This document shows positions 9,715-19,160 of a DNA stretch of 64,000 nt, piece by piece (position 1 is the first letter of the stretch; every line of letters begins with the position of its first letter). Under the pieces are notes generated by a model. That model worked only from the letters and a program-made list of their open reading frames with translations. It searched no databases and was not told the origin of the DNA. The translations under genes were made by a program, and so were the position numbers. The stretch lies in assembly GCF_023715705.1 (NCBI RefSeq), contig NZ_JAMBOS010000008.1:62001-126000 (forward strand), given 5' to 3'. This DNA comes from Halalkalibacter oceani. GTDB taxonomy: Bacteria; Bacillota; Bacilli; Bacillales; Bacillaceae_D.

Positions 9715-9731
9715 TATGACCAAACATCATA
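9715..9731. promoter_or_regulatory. Candidate LysR-type operator (TATGA-N7-TCATA)
   Basis: The inverted repeat TATGA-N7-TCATA contains a T-N11-A core, the classic LysR-type binding pattern. It lies in the 185-base gap between the divergent ThDP gene and the lysR gene, 30 bases before the regulator's start codon, where an autorepressing and activating site is expected. This is a pattern match only. Confidence 0.45.
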
Positions 9732-9760
9732 TCGTGATCCGCAAAAGGAGGCATGGATGA

Positions 9761-10654
9761 ATGGATGAAAAAGATTGGCAAGTGTTGAAAGCGCTTTATG
9801 AAGAGCGGAGTATAACAAAAGCGTCGGAGCAGTTGTATGTATCGCAACCGGCGATAACGAAAAGAATTCAGCAAATGGAAAATGAGTTTCAAGTCAATAT
9901 TGTGTATAGAAGTAAAAAGGGTGTGACTTTTACATCAGAAGGAGAATACCTCGTTGAGTATGCGAAGCAAATGCTGAACATTCTTCAGGAAACGAAGGAT
10001 CATTTGCAAAACTTCAAAAACAATAAAGTACAGGGGAATTTGAGAATTGGTGTGTCGATTAATTATGCTTATAAAGATCTTCCCGGTATTTTACGTGAAT
10101 TTAACGAATCATTTCCCCGGGTTCAGACTGAAGTAATACCAGGTTACAGCTCGGAAGTGTTAAAACTGCTACAGTCAGAACAGGTTCAGGTTGCGATCGT
10201 GCGGGGGGACTTTAATTGGAGTGGGAAGACGATGAAGCTTAAAGAAGAGAGCATCTGCATCGTTTCGAAGGAAAAGATTAACCTACAGGACCTCCCGTCA
10301 ATCCCGCGGGTAAGTTTCACGACAGATCCTCTTTTGCAGCATTCCCTCGACAGCTGGTGGCAGGAAAACTTTTCTTCTCCGCCGTTGATCAGTATGGAGG
10401 TTGGCAATAGCCAAATTGCGATTGAGATGGTGTCGCAGGGACTCGGCTATGCGATTGTCCCAAGTTACTGCCTCAGTCAGGATATGGATCTTCACATTGA
10501 AAACCTCTTCTATAACAATGGCAGACCGCTCATGCGCAACACATGGTTAATTTATAATGAAAAGGAGCTGGTCCTCGCCACCGTCAGGGAGTTTTCCCGT
10601 TTAATGGAAAAATACAGTTTGCCAACACAGGAAATGAGGATGAAACAAAACTAG
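9761..10654 (+). CDS. LysR-family transcriptional regulator
   Basis: This 297-aa protein has an N-terminal winged helix-turn-helix (residues 1-60, with ITKASEQLYVSQPAITKRIQ) followed by a periplasmic-binding-protein-like effector domain from about residue 90. Length and layout are standard for LysR regulators. It is divergent from the ThDP/flavoprotein/ALDH block and is therefore the likely regulator of that block, responding to a pathway intermediate. The start has an AAAAGGAGG ribosome binding site about 14 bases upstream; an alternative ATG nearby is out of frame. Confidence 0.9.
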   Translation: MDEKDWQVLKALYEERSITKASEQLYVSQPAITKRIQQMENEFQVNIVYRSKKGVTFTSEGEYLVEYAKQMLNILQETKDHLQNFKNNKVQGNLRIGVSINYAYKDLPGILREFNESFPRVQTEVIPGYSSEVLKLLQSEQVQVAIVRGDFNWSGKTMKLKEESICIVSKEKINLQDLPSIPRVSFTTDPLLQHSLDSWWQENFSSPPLISMEVGNSQIAIEMVSQGLGYAIVPSYCLSQDMDLHIENLFYNNGRPLMRNTWLIYNEKELVLATVREFSRLMEKYSLPTQEMRMKQN

Positions 10655-10710
10655 TTAGCATCGAGTAGCAACGTGCTTAAAAAAATCGTGGCGGGTCCAT
10701 TCATTGTTTA

Positions 10711-10755
10711 GGGGGCTGGGCAAAAGGTAAAACAACCTTTTCTCTCAGCTCCTTT
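10711..10755 (+). terminator. Terminator after lysR; member of a dispersed hairpin family
   Basis: GGGGCTGGG plus AAAAGGT pairs with ACCTTTT plus CTCAGCTCC (one bulge), followed by TTTG. The hairpin and its left flank (CATTGTTTA and GTGGCGG, from 10688) recur almost unchanged at 49678-49749, so this is one copy of a small repeated terminator element. Confidence 0.7.
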
Positions 10756-10936
10756 GTTATGGTTAATCAAGTACCTTTCCGTATTTCTTTCAATTTGCGT
10801 CGGAGGAGGCATGCTGGTTCTATAAGAAAAAGTTATATCAGTAGATAATGAATCGGTATTACCACTCTTATTTTTGCCCCTTTTATAATTCAAAGTGAAG
10901 AGTTGGAAAATAAGAATAATTAAGGGGATGAACTTT

Positions 10937-11431
10937 ATGCAAGTTAGTACGCCTGATTTATGTGATCAATACCTTGACGAGGTGAGTATTTCAGAAACAA
11001 AATGGCAGTCTTATGGTGGAAGAAAGGCCTTTACAGGCCCGATAACAACGGTGAAAATCTTTGACAACAACAATAGAAAGTTTATGGAAGCGATCGAAAC
11101 AGCGGAACCAGGCTCTGTTATTGTCATGGACGGTATTTTCTCAAAGCCCTGTGCCTGGATGGGGGACCGGAAAGCGGGAATCGCTGCGGGTCGGGGAATC
11201 GCCGGCATTATTATAAATGGGTATGTCAGAGATATTGAAGGGTTGGAAAAGCTGGACATGGGGATATTGGCACTTGGCACTCATCCGATGGCAAGCCGCT
11301 TTGCGACAGAGGGAAAGCGGGAAGGAGTTAGGGATCTGACATTGACATTCGGCCAAATTGACTGGGTACCGGGCCATTATGTTTACGCCGATCAAAGTGG
11401 CGTTCTCGTATCGGAAAAGAAATACGACTAA
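10937..11431 (+). CDS. RraA-like / HMG-CHA aldolase family protein
   Basis: This 164-aa protein belongs to the RraA-like fold, which includes 4-hydroxy-4-methyl-2-oxoglutarate / 4-carboxy-4-hydroxy-2-oxoadipate aldolases and oxaloacetate decarboxylases. The family signature is seen in GIIINGYVRDIEGL, where the Arg-Asp pair supplies substrate and metal contacts, and in the earlier GSVIVMDG. The ATG at 10937 is chosen because AAGGGG lies 9 bases upstream and the length then fits the family; the ATG at 10928 touches the ribosome binding site. It heads an operon with an Ldh2 dehydrogenase and an HpcH aldolase, so a metal-dependent C-C lyase or decarboxylase in carboxylic acid breakdown is likely. 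Confidence 0.8.
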   Translation: MQVSTPDLCDQYLDEVSISETKWQSYGGRKAFTGPITTVKIFDNNNRKFMEAIETAEPGSVIVMDGIFSKPCAWMGDRKAGIAAGRGIAGIIINGYVRDIEGLEKLDMGILALGTHPMASRFATEGKREGVRDLTLTFGQIDWVPGHYVYADQSGVLVSEKKYD

Positions 11432-11475
11432 CAAAGTGATGGGTGATCCTGGAAAGGAAAGGGGAATGTCTTTTC

Positions 11476-12543
11476 GTGGGAAAATCGTATGTAATCAGAA
11501 CAAAAGAGTATATGAGGATGGGACGGGACCTATTTGTACCATTCGGCGTTTCAGAACAGCATGTCGAATCATTAATGAACAACTTACTGGACGCCGATGA
11601 AAAAGGCATTTATACACATGGCTTACATCGGATCGCCCCCATTTATATCAGGCATATCAAACAAGGGAATATTAATCCGCGACCTGATTTTACACTCGTC
11701 AAGGATGAACCGAATATTAAAGTCGTTGATGCCGATAATGGATTGGGGGCTGTGGCGGCGGAAACCGCCATGCGTGAAGCGATAAGAATCAGTCAGGAGC
11801 GTGGCGTAGGGGTGGTGGGTGTCCGAAACAGTAATCATTTTGGGACAGCGGCCTATTATTCAGAGATGGCAGCAAAGGAAGAGTTAATTGGTCTTTCCTT
11901 TACAAATGCATCCCCGGGAATTGCGCCAACAGGAAGCTCCAAGCCGCTGCTGGGAAATAACCCGTGGGCGATTGCCTGCCCCTCACACCTTGATTATCCG
12001 ATCAGCCTCGATATTGCGAACAGCATTGTTGCCAGAGGGAAAATACGTCTGGCCGCTGCAAAGGGAGAGCCTATTCCGTTAGGGTGGAGTTTAACAAAGG
12101 AAGGGAAGCCGACAACCGATCCAAATGAGGCTTTGGAGAGCGGAATTATTTTGCCGATTGGCGATTATAAAGGATATGGTATCGCCTTAATGGTCGATAT
12201 TCTCACCGGCATTTTGAGCGGATCGAATTTTGCGGATGACGTGTTAAGTTTTGAAACGAACGGAAAACGAAAGTGTGGCCATCTGTTTATTGCCCTCAAC
12301 ATTCAATCATTTATGCCGATCGATGAATTCAAAGAAAGAATACAAATATTAGTCAAGAAAATAAAAGCGGCGCCGAAGCTCGATGAACGGCGCGAAATTC
12401 TGTTACCGGGTGAGATTGAGTGGACAAAAAAGCTCAATCAGCAAGAAGGAACGGTTAAAGTGTTGGAGCCTTTTGTCTGTGATATGAAAGAGCTCTGTCA
12501 AGAGTACGGGGTCGAACTGCCGGACTATCAAGCGGTTGAATGA
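11476..12543 (+). CDS. Malate/lactate/ureidoglycolate dehydrogenase family (Ldh2) oxidoreductase
   Basis: This protein of about 355 aa belongs to the NAD(P)-dependent Ldh2 family (malate, 2,3-diketogulonate, ureidoglycolate dehydrogenases), which is unrelated to classical Rossmann dehydrogenases. The family core GVVGVRNSNHFGTAAYYSEMA contains the catalytic His, and LLGNNPWAIACPS and IGDYKGYGIALMVDILTGIL are family blocks. The start is uncertain: GTG 11476 has AAAGGGG about 11 bases upstream, while GTG 11443 would add 11 residues. It probably oxidises a 2-hydroxy acid made or used by the flanking aldolases. Confidence 0.85.
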   Translation: MGKSYVIRTKEYMRMGRDLFVPFGVSEQHVESLMNNLLDADEKGIYTHGLHRIAPIYIRHIKQGNINPRPDFTLVKDEPNIKVVDADNGLGAVAAETAMREAIRISQERGVGVVGVRNSNHFGTAAYYSEMAAKEELIGLSFTNASPGIAPTGSSKPLLGNNPWAIACPSHLDYPISLDIANSIVARGKIRLAAAKGEPIPLGWSLTKEGKPTTDPNEALESGIILPIGDYKGYGIALMVDILTGILSGSNFADDVLSFETNGKRKCGHLFIALNIQSFMPIDEFKERIQILVKKIKAAPKLDERREILLPGEIEWTKKLNQQEGTVKVLEPFVCDMKELCQEYGVELPDYQAVE

Positions 12544-12557
12544 GAAGGGGGATGTCA

Positions 12558-13361
12558 ATGAAGAACAGGATGGAAAGAAACCGGGTAAAGGAAACGATCG
12601 AGCGCGGAGAAGTTTCATTTGGTTTTTATGTGGCTACACCGTCTCCTACTATTGTCGAGCTGGCCGGCGTAGCGGGGATGGAATGGGTAAGAATCGACTG
12701 GGCGCACTCTGCCGTTGATCTGCCGATGATTGAGAATATGATCAGAGCAGCTGAAAGCTATAATATGGCTCCTTTTGTCCGTCTTAATCTCGATCAGCAA
12801 AAAATATCAAGTGTGTTGGAGTTAGGTGCATTGGGGATTATTGTACCAGACATTGAGACGGCCGATGATGCGAGAAAGATCGTCAATGCGGCAAAATTTT
12901 CGCCCGTCGGTGATAGGGGCATGTTTTCGGCGCCTAGGAAATCAGGCTATGGAGCAGTCGATGGTGCCAGTTTTAAAAAGTGGACAAATGAAGAAGTGAT
13001 GGTCGGTATTCAAATAGAAAATGTAGAAGCGATTGACCAGCTTGAGGATATTCTTGATGTTGAAGGGGTTGATATCGTCTTAAGTGGTAGAGGTGACCTT
13101 GCCAATGCATTAGGTGTCCCTGGTCAAAGGAATCATCCAGATGTCCTGAGAGCCGAAGAAGAAATTTTTCATATCGCAAGAAAAAAAGGCAAAGTGATCT
13201 CTCCACAACTTGATCCGACGGCCGCAGATTTTCAGACAAAAATCATGGACTGGAAGGGAAAGGGTGCGCAAGTGATTTCTTTTGGGCATGATTTGCCGAT
13301 TATCAAGCATGCATTAGAGCAAATTGTCCAACGTGCGGCGACAGCAGAAGAGGTTCATTGA
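12558..13361 (+). CDS. HpcH/HpaI-family class II pyruvate aldolase
   Basis: This 267-aa protein matches HpcH/HpaI aldolases, metal-dependent enzymes that split 4-hydroxy-2-oxo acids into pyruvate and an aldehyde. Visible elements are the substrate-binding Arg in FVRLN, the metal ligands in GIQIENVEAI (Glu) and LSGRGDLANALG (Asp), and the P-loop-like GIIVPDIETADDAR. ATG 12558 has AGAAGGGGG 7 bases upstream; the upstream ATG at 12540 overlaps the previous stop and lacks a ribosome binding site. It ends an operon with the RraA-like and Ldh2 genes and is followed by a strong terminator. Confidence 0.87.
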   Translation: MKNRMERNRVKETIERGEVSFGFYVATPSPTIVELAGVAGMEWVRIDWAHSAVDLPMIENMIRAAESYNMAPFVRLNLDQQKISSVLELGALGIIVPDIETADDARKIVNAAKFSPVGDRGMFSAPRKSGYGAVDGASFKKWTNEEVMVGIQIENVEAIDQLEDILDVEGVDIVLSGRGDLANALGVPGQRNHPDVLRAEEEIFHIARKKGKVISPQLDPTAADFQTKIMDWKGKGAQVISFGHDLPIIKHALEQIVQRAATAEEVH

Positions 13362-13407
13362 CTGCAAAATTTTTCATTAATTAACCGGTGATCGCTCGTT
13401 TTTTCGG

Positions 13408-13449
13408 AGGTGTGCGAAAAGGAGAACAGTCCTTTTCGCACACCTCTTT
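13408..13449 (+). terminator. Rho-independent terminator after the aldolase operon
   Basis: A perfect 16-bp stem, AGGTGTGCGAAAAGGA at 13408-13423 with its complement at 13430-13445, encloses a 6-base loop and is followed by CTTTG. It cleanly separates the LysR-side catabolic genes from the next operon. Confidence 0.85.
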
Positions 13450-13544
13450 GTGCTGTTCCCGTCGTCAACTGCTAAAGAAAAAACACTGTGAGATAACTTC
13501 ACGAAAAGACAGAAAAAACAGACAACAAGAAATATATTAATAAT

Positions 13545-13557
13545 ATATCAGTGATAT
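13545..13557. promoter_or_regulatory. Palindromic operator ATATCA-G-TGATAT, probable GntR site
   Basis: This perfect 13-nt palindrome lies 36 bases upstream of the YumC-like gene in an AT-rich promoter region. The same palindrome, with C in place of the central G, lies in front of the GntR/FCD regulator gene at 18317-18329. Two copies in front of neighbouring operons, one of them the regulator's own, is the usual picture for a GntR operator. Confidence 0.65.
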
Positions 13558-13592
13558 TCCACTCAAATTTAGTACAAGCAGGAGGTTGGATC

Positions 13593-14853
<1,261 letters not shown>

Positions 14854-14898
14854 GGGTCAACAGGCAACATAAAAACGACATTCAATTGAGGTGAGAGG

Positions 14899-16620
14899 AT
14901 GTATACAACAGATGTATTGGTAGTCGGAAGTGAAGCATCAGGGGCTCAGGCGGCAATTGCGGCGGCGGAGGCCGGCGCTCATGTGACCGTCGTGACAAAG
15001 GGCAAGGTTAATATGAGCGGGGCGACGTTAACGGCCAGTGCTGATATCAATGTCGACAGTAAGACGGCAAAGGAGCTGGGACTGCCGGGTGATAGTGGAG
15101 ATTCGGAGGATCAGTTTTTTACGGATACGGTGATCGGCGGGAAATATTTGAATAACCAGAAGCTTGTCGAGTCAATTGTCGGGAAGATTCCAGCCGTGCT
15201 TAAAGGGTTGATCGATGATGGGCTGAAGGCGGAGAGCTTAATTCATACGCCGGGTCACGAATATCCACGCGGCGTGATCGTTAACGGCTTGAAGCTAACG
15301 AGGAAATTGGCGCAGAAGATGCGAAAGCATGACAGGATCACGCTGCTGGAGCAAATCATGGTGCTAGAGATTTTGAAAAAGGACGGCAAAGCCTGTGGCA
15401 TCTACGGCTATGATCTGGCGAACGGGATGTTTATCACGATTCGGGCGAAAGCGGTCGTCCTGGCGACAGGTGGAGGAATGGCGGCCTTTCCGATTCGCAC
15501 CGCTCCGGATGAGCTGACAGGTGACGGCTACATGATGGCCTGGCGGGCCGGCGCCGAGCTGATTGATATGGAGATGCCGCAATTTATGCCGGGTGTCTTA
15601 ATTAATCCCCCTGCCTGGCGTGGAAATCAGTTTATTTATGAAATCTCGTTCGGCAGCAAGCACGGCCTGGAAGGATGGCTATTAAATAAATCAGGCATCC
15701 GCTTTATGAAAGATTGGGACCCTGAGAGGATGGAAAAGAGCACGCGGGATAAACTGTCGATTGCGATTATGAACGAGGTCGTCGAAGGCCGGGGAACACC
15801 GGACGGAGGCGTCTATTATTCAACCGCTCACCTGCCGAAAAATCTGATTCGCAGATTTGCGGACTGGTATCCGTTTGTAACGAGCGACTGGACGTATGAA
15901 AAGTTGAACTTTAACGATTTGATGGAAGAGCTGCTTCGCGACAATGCGGTTGAGATCGGAGTTGGCTGTCATTTCTTCATGGGTGGTATCCGCATTAATG
16001 TCGATGGTGAAACCTCAGTGCCCGGCTTGTATGGAGCGGGCGAAGCGACAGGCGGTTTTAACGGAGCGAACCGGATTTCCGGAAATGCGCTGACTGAAAC
16101 ATTGGTGCAGGGCGGTGTTTCCGGGACGGCAGCGGCCGCTTATGCGAAGAAGCATGAGTTGCTGGAAATTGAGGAGGCCCAATTGGACGCCCTTCATGAA
16201 AAGCAGCAAGCTTATCTGAAGCCACAGGAGGGCATTAACCCTTATGAGCTCCGACAGGAATTAGCGAAGCTCTCCTGGAACAACATCGGCGTTGTACGTA
16301 CGACAGAAAACTTACAAAACGTCATTAAAGAACTGCGGACGATCCGAGAGGAAAAGCTGCCTCAATTAGTGACGAAGGATAAAACGCTTCATTATAATCG
16401 CGAGCTGCTTGAATGCATGCAGCTGGAAAATGTCGTATCCCTGCTTGAAGCGATTGCGCTAAGCGCGCTTGAACGTAAGGAAAGCCGTGGAGCCCATTAT
16501 TTGAAGGATATTCCGGAAAGCAGAGAGGACCAGCTAAAAAACATTATCGTGCAAAACATCAATGGTGAAATGAAGATTAAGGACGTACCTCTTGTTGTGA
16601 CAAGCATTCAACCTAACTAA
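14899..16620 (+). CDS. SdhA/FrdA-type FAD flavoprotein oxidoreductase
   Basis: This 573-aa protein belongs to the fumarate reductase / succinate dehydrogenase / aspartate oxidase flavoprotein family. The N-terminal FAD site VLVVGSEASGAQAAIAA and the C-terminal GLYGAGEATGGFNGANRISG are clear. The N-terminal MSGATLTASADINV lacks the His that carries covalent FAD in SdhA, so FAD is probably bound non-covalently. It is followed directly by a lone [2Fe-2S] protein and preceded by a ferredoxin and its reductase, so it is probably the catalytic subunit of a soluble, NADPH-fed reductase or dehydrogenase. The substrate is unknown; no cytochrome b anchor is nearby. Confidence 0.8.
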   Translation: MYTTDVLVVGSEASGAQAAIAAAEAGAHVTVVTKGKVNMSGATLTASADINVDSKTAKELGLPGDSGDSEDQFFTDTVIGGKYLNNQKLVESIVGKIPAVLKGLIDDGLKAESLIHTPGHEYPRGVIVNGLKLTRKLAQKMRKHDRITLLEQIMVLEILKKDGKACGIYGYDLANGMFITIRAKAVVLATGGGMAAFPIRTAPDELTGDGYMMAWRAGAELIDMEMPQFMPGVLINPPAWRGNQFIYEISFGSKHGLEGWLLNKSGIRFMKDWDPERMEKSTRDKLSIAIMNEVVEGRGTPDGGVYYSTAHLPKNLIRRFADWYPFVTSDWTYEKLNFNDLMEELLRDNAVEIGVGCHFFMGGIRINVDGETSVPGLYGAGEATGGFNGANRISGNALTETLVQGGVSGTAAAAYAKKHELLEIEEAQLDALHEKQQAYLKPQEGINPYELRQELAKLSWNNIGVVRTTENLQNVIKELRTIREEKLPQLVTKDKTLHYNRELLECMQLENVVSLLEAIALSALERKESRGAHYLKDIPESREDQLKNIIVQNINGEMKIKDVPLVVTSIQPN

Positions 16621-16634
16621 GGGAGTGATCCAAC

Positions 16635-16946
16635 GTGAAAGAAATTACAGTGTCCGTCCAAAGGCAACCGGCACCTGAGGCGGAAACCTACAATGAAACG
16701 TTTCAAGTTGAATTAAAAACAGGGATGAGCATATTAAATGTACTCGATGAAATCAGTACGACATGTGACTCTTCTTTGGCTTATGAAGCTTCGTGCCGGA
16801 GAGGGATTTGTTCCGTCTGTATGGTCAACGTAAACGGAAAAATCGTCAAATCGTGTATGGAGCTGGCAACGGGTGATCTCGAACTGAAAAATGGCTCGAA
16901 GTTCCCAATAAAGGATCTCGCCTTTGGCTCAAAAAAACGAAAATAA
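16635..16946 (+). CDS. Stand-alone SdhB N-terminal-like [2Fe-2S] protein
   Basis: This 103-aa protein matches only the N-terminal plant-type [2Fe-2S] domain of SdhB/FrdB: CRRGICSVCMVNVNGKIVKSC (written here only to show the four Cys spacing) follows STTCDSSLAYEAS. The C-terminal domain with [4Fe-4S] and [3Fe-4S] clusters is absent, and the frame ends cleanly, so it is not a truncation by frameshift. The ATG or nearby GTG start follows GGGAGTGATCC. It most likely relays electrons between the ferredoxin and the SdhA-like flavoprotein encoded just upstream. Confidence 0.82.
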   Translation: MKEITVSVQRQPAPEAETYNETFQVELKTGMSILNVLDEISTTCDSSLAYEASCRRGICSVCMVNVNGKIVKSCMELATGDLELKNGSKFPIKDLAFGSKKRK

Positions 16947-16971
16947 CCGGCTGGTGACTGGAGGAAGAAAG

Positions 16972-18150
16972 ATGACGAACATCAAGCAACAAATCGACGT
17001 GGAAGCATTGAAGGAACTGGCGCGCAAGCTCGTAAAACGACCGAGTCAGCAGACGGAGAAAATGGAATATGATCCTGAAATAAAGGGGTTTATCCGCGAC
17101 TGTTTACTACCTGAACTAAAAGAGAGGGGCCTGACAAACGTCAAGCTGGATCAAATGGGAAATTTGATCTGCCGGATTGGCAGGCCGGATTCAGCCAAGA
17201 AGGTCCTGTTTTTAGGCTATGCGATGACGCATCCGGCTTCCTCGATGAACGAGCCGTTTGCCGGACAAGTTGTGATCGAGGGTGGTCAGGAATATTTGCG
17301 CGGCAGAGGCGTTTCCGAGCAAAAGGGCGCATTGGCGGCAATGATTGCAGCAGCCGAGTACGTAAACAAAAATCTTGAGGAGCTGGACGGCGAGCTGATT
17401 TTCGCGGTCAGTCTGGCCGGAGAAACGGGTCGTCATGACGCGATTGACAGCATTCGGAAGGAAATCGATTTAAAGGCGGATCTTGGCGTCGTCGGAATTG
17501 GAACGAACAGCGAGATTTGCCAGGGGAATAAAGGGCGGGTCGATATTCTGGTGAATGTGTACGGGAAGTCATGCCACAGCAGCACGCCATCGCTTGGGGT
17601 GAACGCGATTGAAGGTGCGATGGAGGTCGTCGGCAAGCTAAGGGAGATGCCGATTAAAGGGGAGCACCCGAAGCTTGGCAAAGCGACGTTAACATCGACA
17701 TCGATCAAAAGTTTTCCTGACGCGACTCATACGATTCAAAATGAATGTCGGCTCGTGTTCGACCGCCGTTTACTGCCGGGAGATGATGTTGCGGCAATTG
17801 TGGGAGAAGTAGAACAGACAATTGCCGGGCATGAACCTTACAAAGTTGATGTCGTCCAAGGGCCTGTCACATTCCCGTCTGAGGTCAATGACGATTCGAT
17901 TGTTTACAAGCAGTTAAGCGCAGCAATTAAAGCTGTGACCAATGAGGAAGCGACAGCTTTTTACTCGAACAGTGCGATTGATGCCGGTTATTTAAATAAA
18001 TGGGACATTCCGAGCGTCATGTTCGGCCCGGGGAAGATGGAGTATTGGCATACCGACAACGAAATATTAGGGGTGGAAGAGCTGTGGAACAGTGCTGGTA
18101 TTTATGCGCAGCTCGCCTACAATCATTTACGAAAAAAGTCATCGGTGTAG
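16972..18150 (+). CDS. M20-family metallopeptidase-like protein with altered metal ligands
   Basis: This 392-aa protein has the M20 (ArgE/DapE/carboxypeptidase G2) layout: catalytic lobe, dimerisation insert with CHSSTPSLGVNAIEGAM, and a C-terminal FGPGKMEYWHTDNE carrying a metal His. M20 enzymes normally have a G-H-x-D motif; here that segment reads LGYAMTHPAS, so the His and Asp appear as Tyr83 and Met85. The GRG-x-D-x-KG motif reads GRGVSEQKG with Glu for Asp. It may be a changed-metal hydrolase or a non-hydrolytic relative. ATG 16972 follows TGGAGGAAG. It is the last gene of the reductase operon. Confidence 0.75.
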   Translation: MTNIKQQIDVEALKELARKLVKRPSQQTEKMEYDPEIKGFIRDCLLPELKERGLTNVKLDQMGNLICRIGRPDSAKKVLFLGYAMTHPASSMNEPFAGQVVIEGGQEYLRGRGVSEQKGALAAMIAAAEYVNKNLEELDGELIFAVSLAGETGRHDAIDSIRKEIDLKADLGVVGIGTNSEICQGNKGRVDILVNVYGKSCHSSTPSLGVNAIEGAMEVVGKLREMPIKGEHPKLGKATLTSTSIKSFPDATHTIQNECRLVFDRRLLPGDDVAAIVGEVEQTIAGHEPYKVDVVQGPVTFPSEVNDDSIVYKQLSAAIKAVTNEEATAFYSNSAIDAGYLNKWDIPSVMFGPGKMEYWHTDNEILGVEELWNSAGIYAQLAYNHLRKKSSV

Positions 18151-18316
18151 AAGAAGGCGATGGCGTTGAAAAGCTACCGATTTGAGTGATAGGGGAGGGG
18201 ACGAAACTGCTGATTTAAGGTAACGCCAAGCGCGAATAACATGTCATCATTAAAAACCGTGGCAGATAATGTGACACGGAGCAACTTAAATTGCAAAACA
18301 CTAGTATATTATTATT

Positions 18317-18329
18317 ATATCACTGATAT
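18317..18329. promoter_or_regulatory. Palindromic operator ATATCA-C-TGATAT in front of gntR
   Basis: This perfect 13-nt palindrome sits at the downstream end of an AT-rich promoter region (a possible -35 TTGCAA lies at 18291-18296), about 84 bases before the GntR/FCD regulator start. It is the same palindrome as at 13545-13557, which points to autoregulation plus control of the reductase operon. Confidence 0.65.
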
Positions 18330-18412
18330 ATTGCTGGTTTCAGCTGAAGGATCGCAATGTTTCAAGTGGCTGTAGAGGAGGCGGCTAAAAAGAAAAGGGA
18401 GGGAGGAATCGT

Positions 18413-19078
18413 ATGAAAATGGAAAGTGAGATTGGCAGGAAGCCCCGCTCAGAGCATATTTACAATGAAATACGGAATGCCATTTTATATGGGTATGCGG
18501 GCTATTTACCTGGGACACTCTTGAATGAAAATAAGCTCGCAGAGTACTTTGGCGTCAGTAAAACACCAGCGCGGGAAGCACTGAACAGGCTGCGGAATGA
18601 GAATCTTGTGGAAGTTATTCCGTATAAAGGATATCTTGTTTCGAATCCGACGATCCAAGATCTGGTCGAGCAGTTTCAAATGAGAGTGATTCTGGAAACG
18701 GCTGCTGTTGAGATGGCCGTTCAAAATGTTTCGGCGGCTCAAATTGAGGAGCTGCGTGAGCTGACAAAGGGGGACAAACTCTATTTTCCGGATGACTTTC
18801 GCTTGAATTTCCGTAAAGTAAACCTCGAATTTCATACGAAGGTTGCTCAAACAAGCGGGAACAGTCTATTGACGAATTCTGTCAGACAAGTGCTGGAATT
18901 GATGCAAAGAGCCTTGTTTCATAATTTTACAGAGGACGAGATTGAACTCCATCATCAGGAACACAGAGTGCTGATTCAGGCGCTGGAAGAACGCAACAAG
19001 GAGCTCGCTGTTAAAAGCATTCAGGAACAGATTGAATTATCGAAGCAGAGAATTTTTAATTATCGCAATTATCAATAA
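18413..19078 (+). CDS. GntR-family transcriptional regulator, FCD type
   Basis: This 221-aa protein has a GntR winged helix-turn-helix at residues 12-75 (LAEYFGVSKTPAREALNRLR) and a helical FCD effector domain at about 90-215. FCD regulators sense small organic acids, often through a bound metal. The start has a GGGAGGAAT ribosome binding site. It lies between the reductase operon and the TRAP transporter/hydroxylase genes, and a matching palindrome precedes both this gene and the reductase operon. It is the best candidate for master regulator of this catabolic region. Confidence 0.9.
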   Translation: MKMESEIGRKPRSEHIYNEIRNAILYGYAGYLPGTLLNENKLAEYFGVSKTPAREALNRLRNENLVEVIPYKGYLVSNPTIQDLVEQFQMRVILETAAVEMAVQNVSAAQIEELRELTKGDKLYFPDDFRLNFRKVNLEFHTKVAQTSGNSLLTNSVRQVLELMQRALFHNFTEDEIELHHQEHRVLIQALEERNKELAVKSIQEQIELSKQRIFNYRNYQ

Positions 19079-19160
19079 TAGAAAGAGAAACGCGATGCGG
19101 GAGAATGTAGAAAGAACCTCTTAAACAAGAAAACAAACACTGTGATGGAGGGGATTTTAC

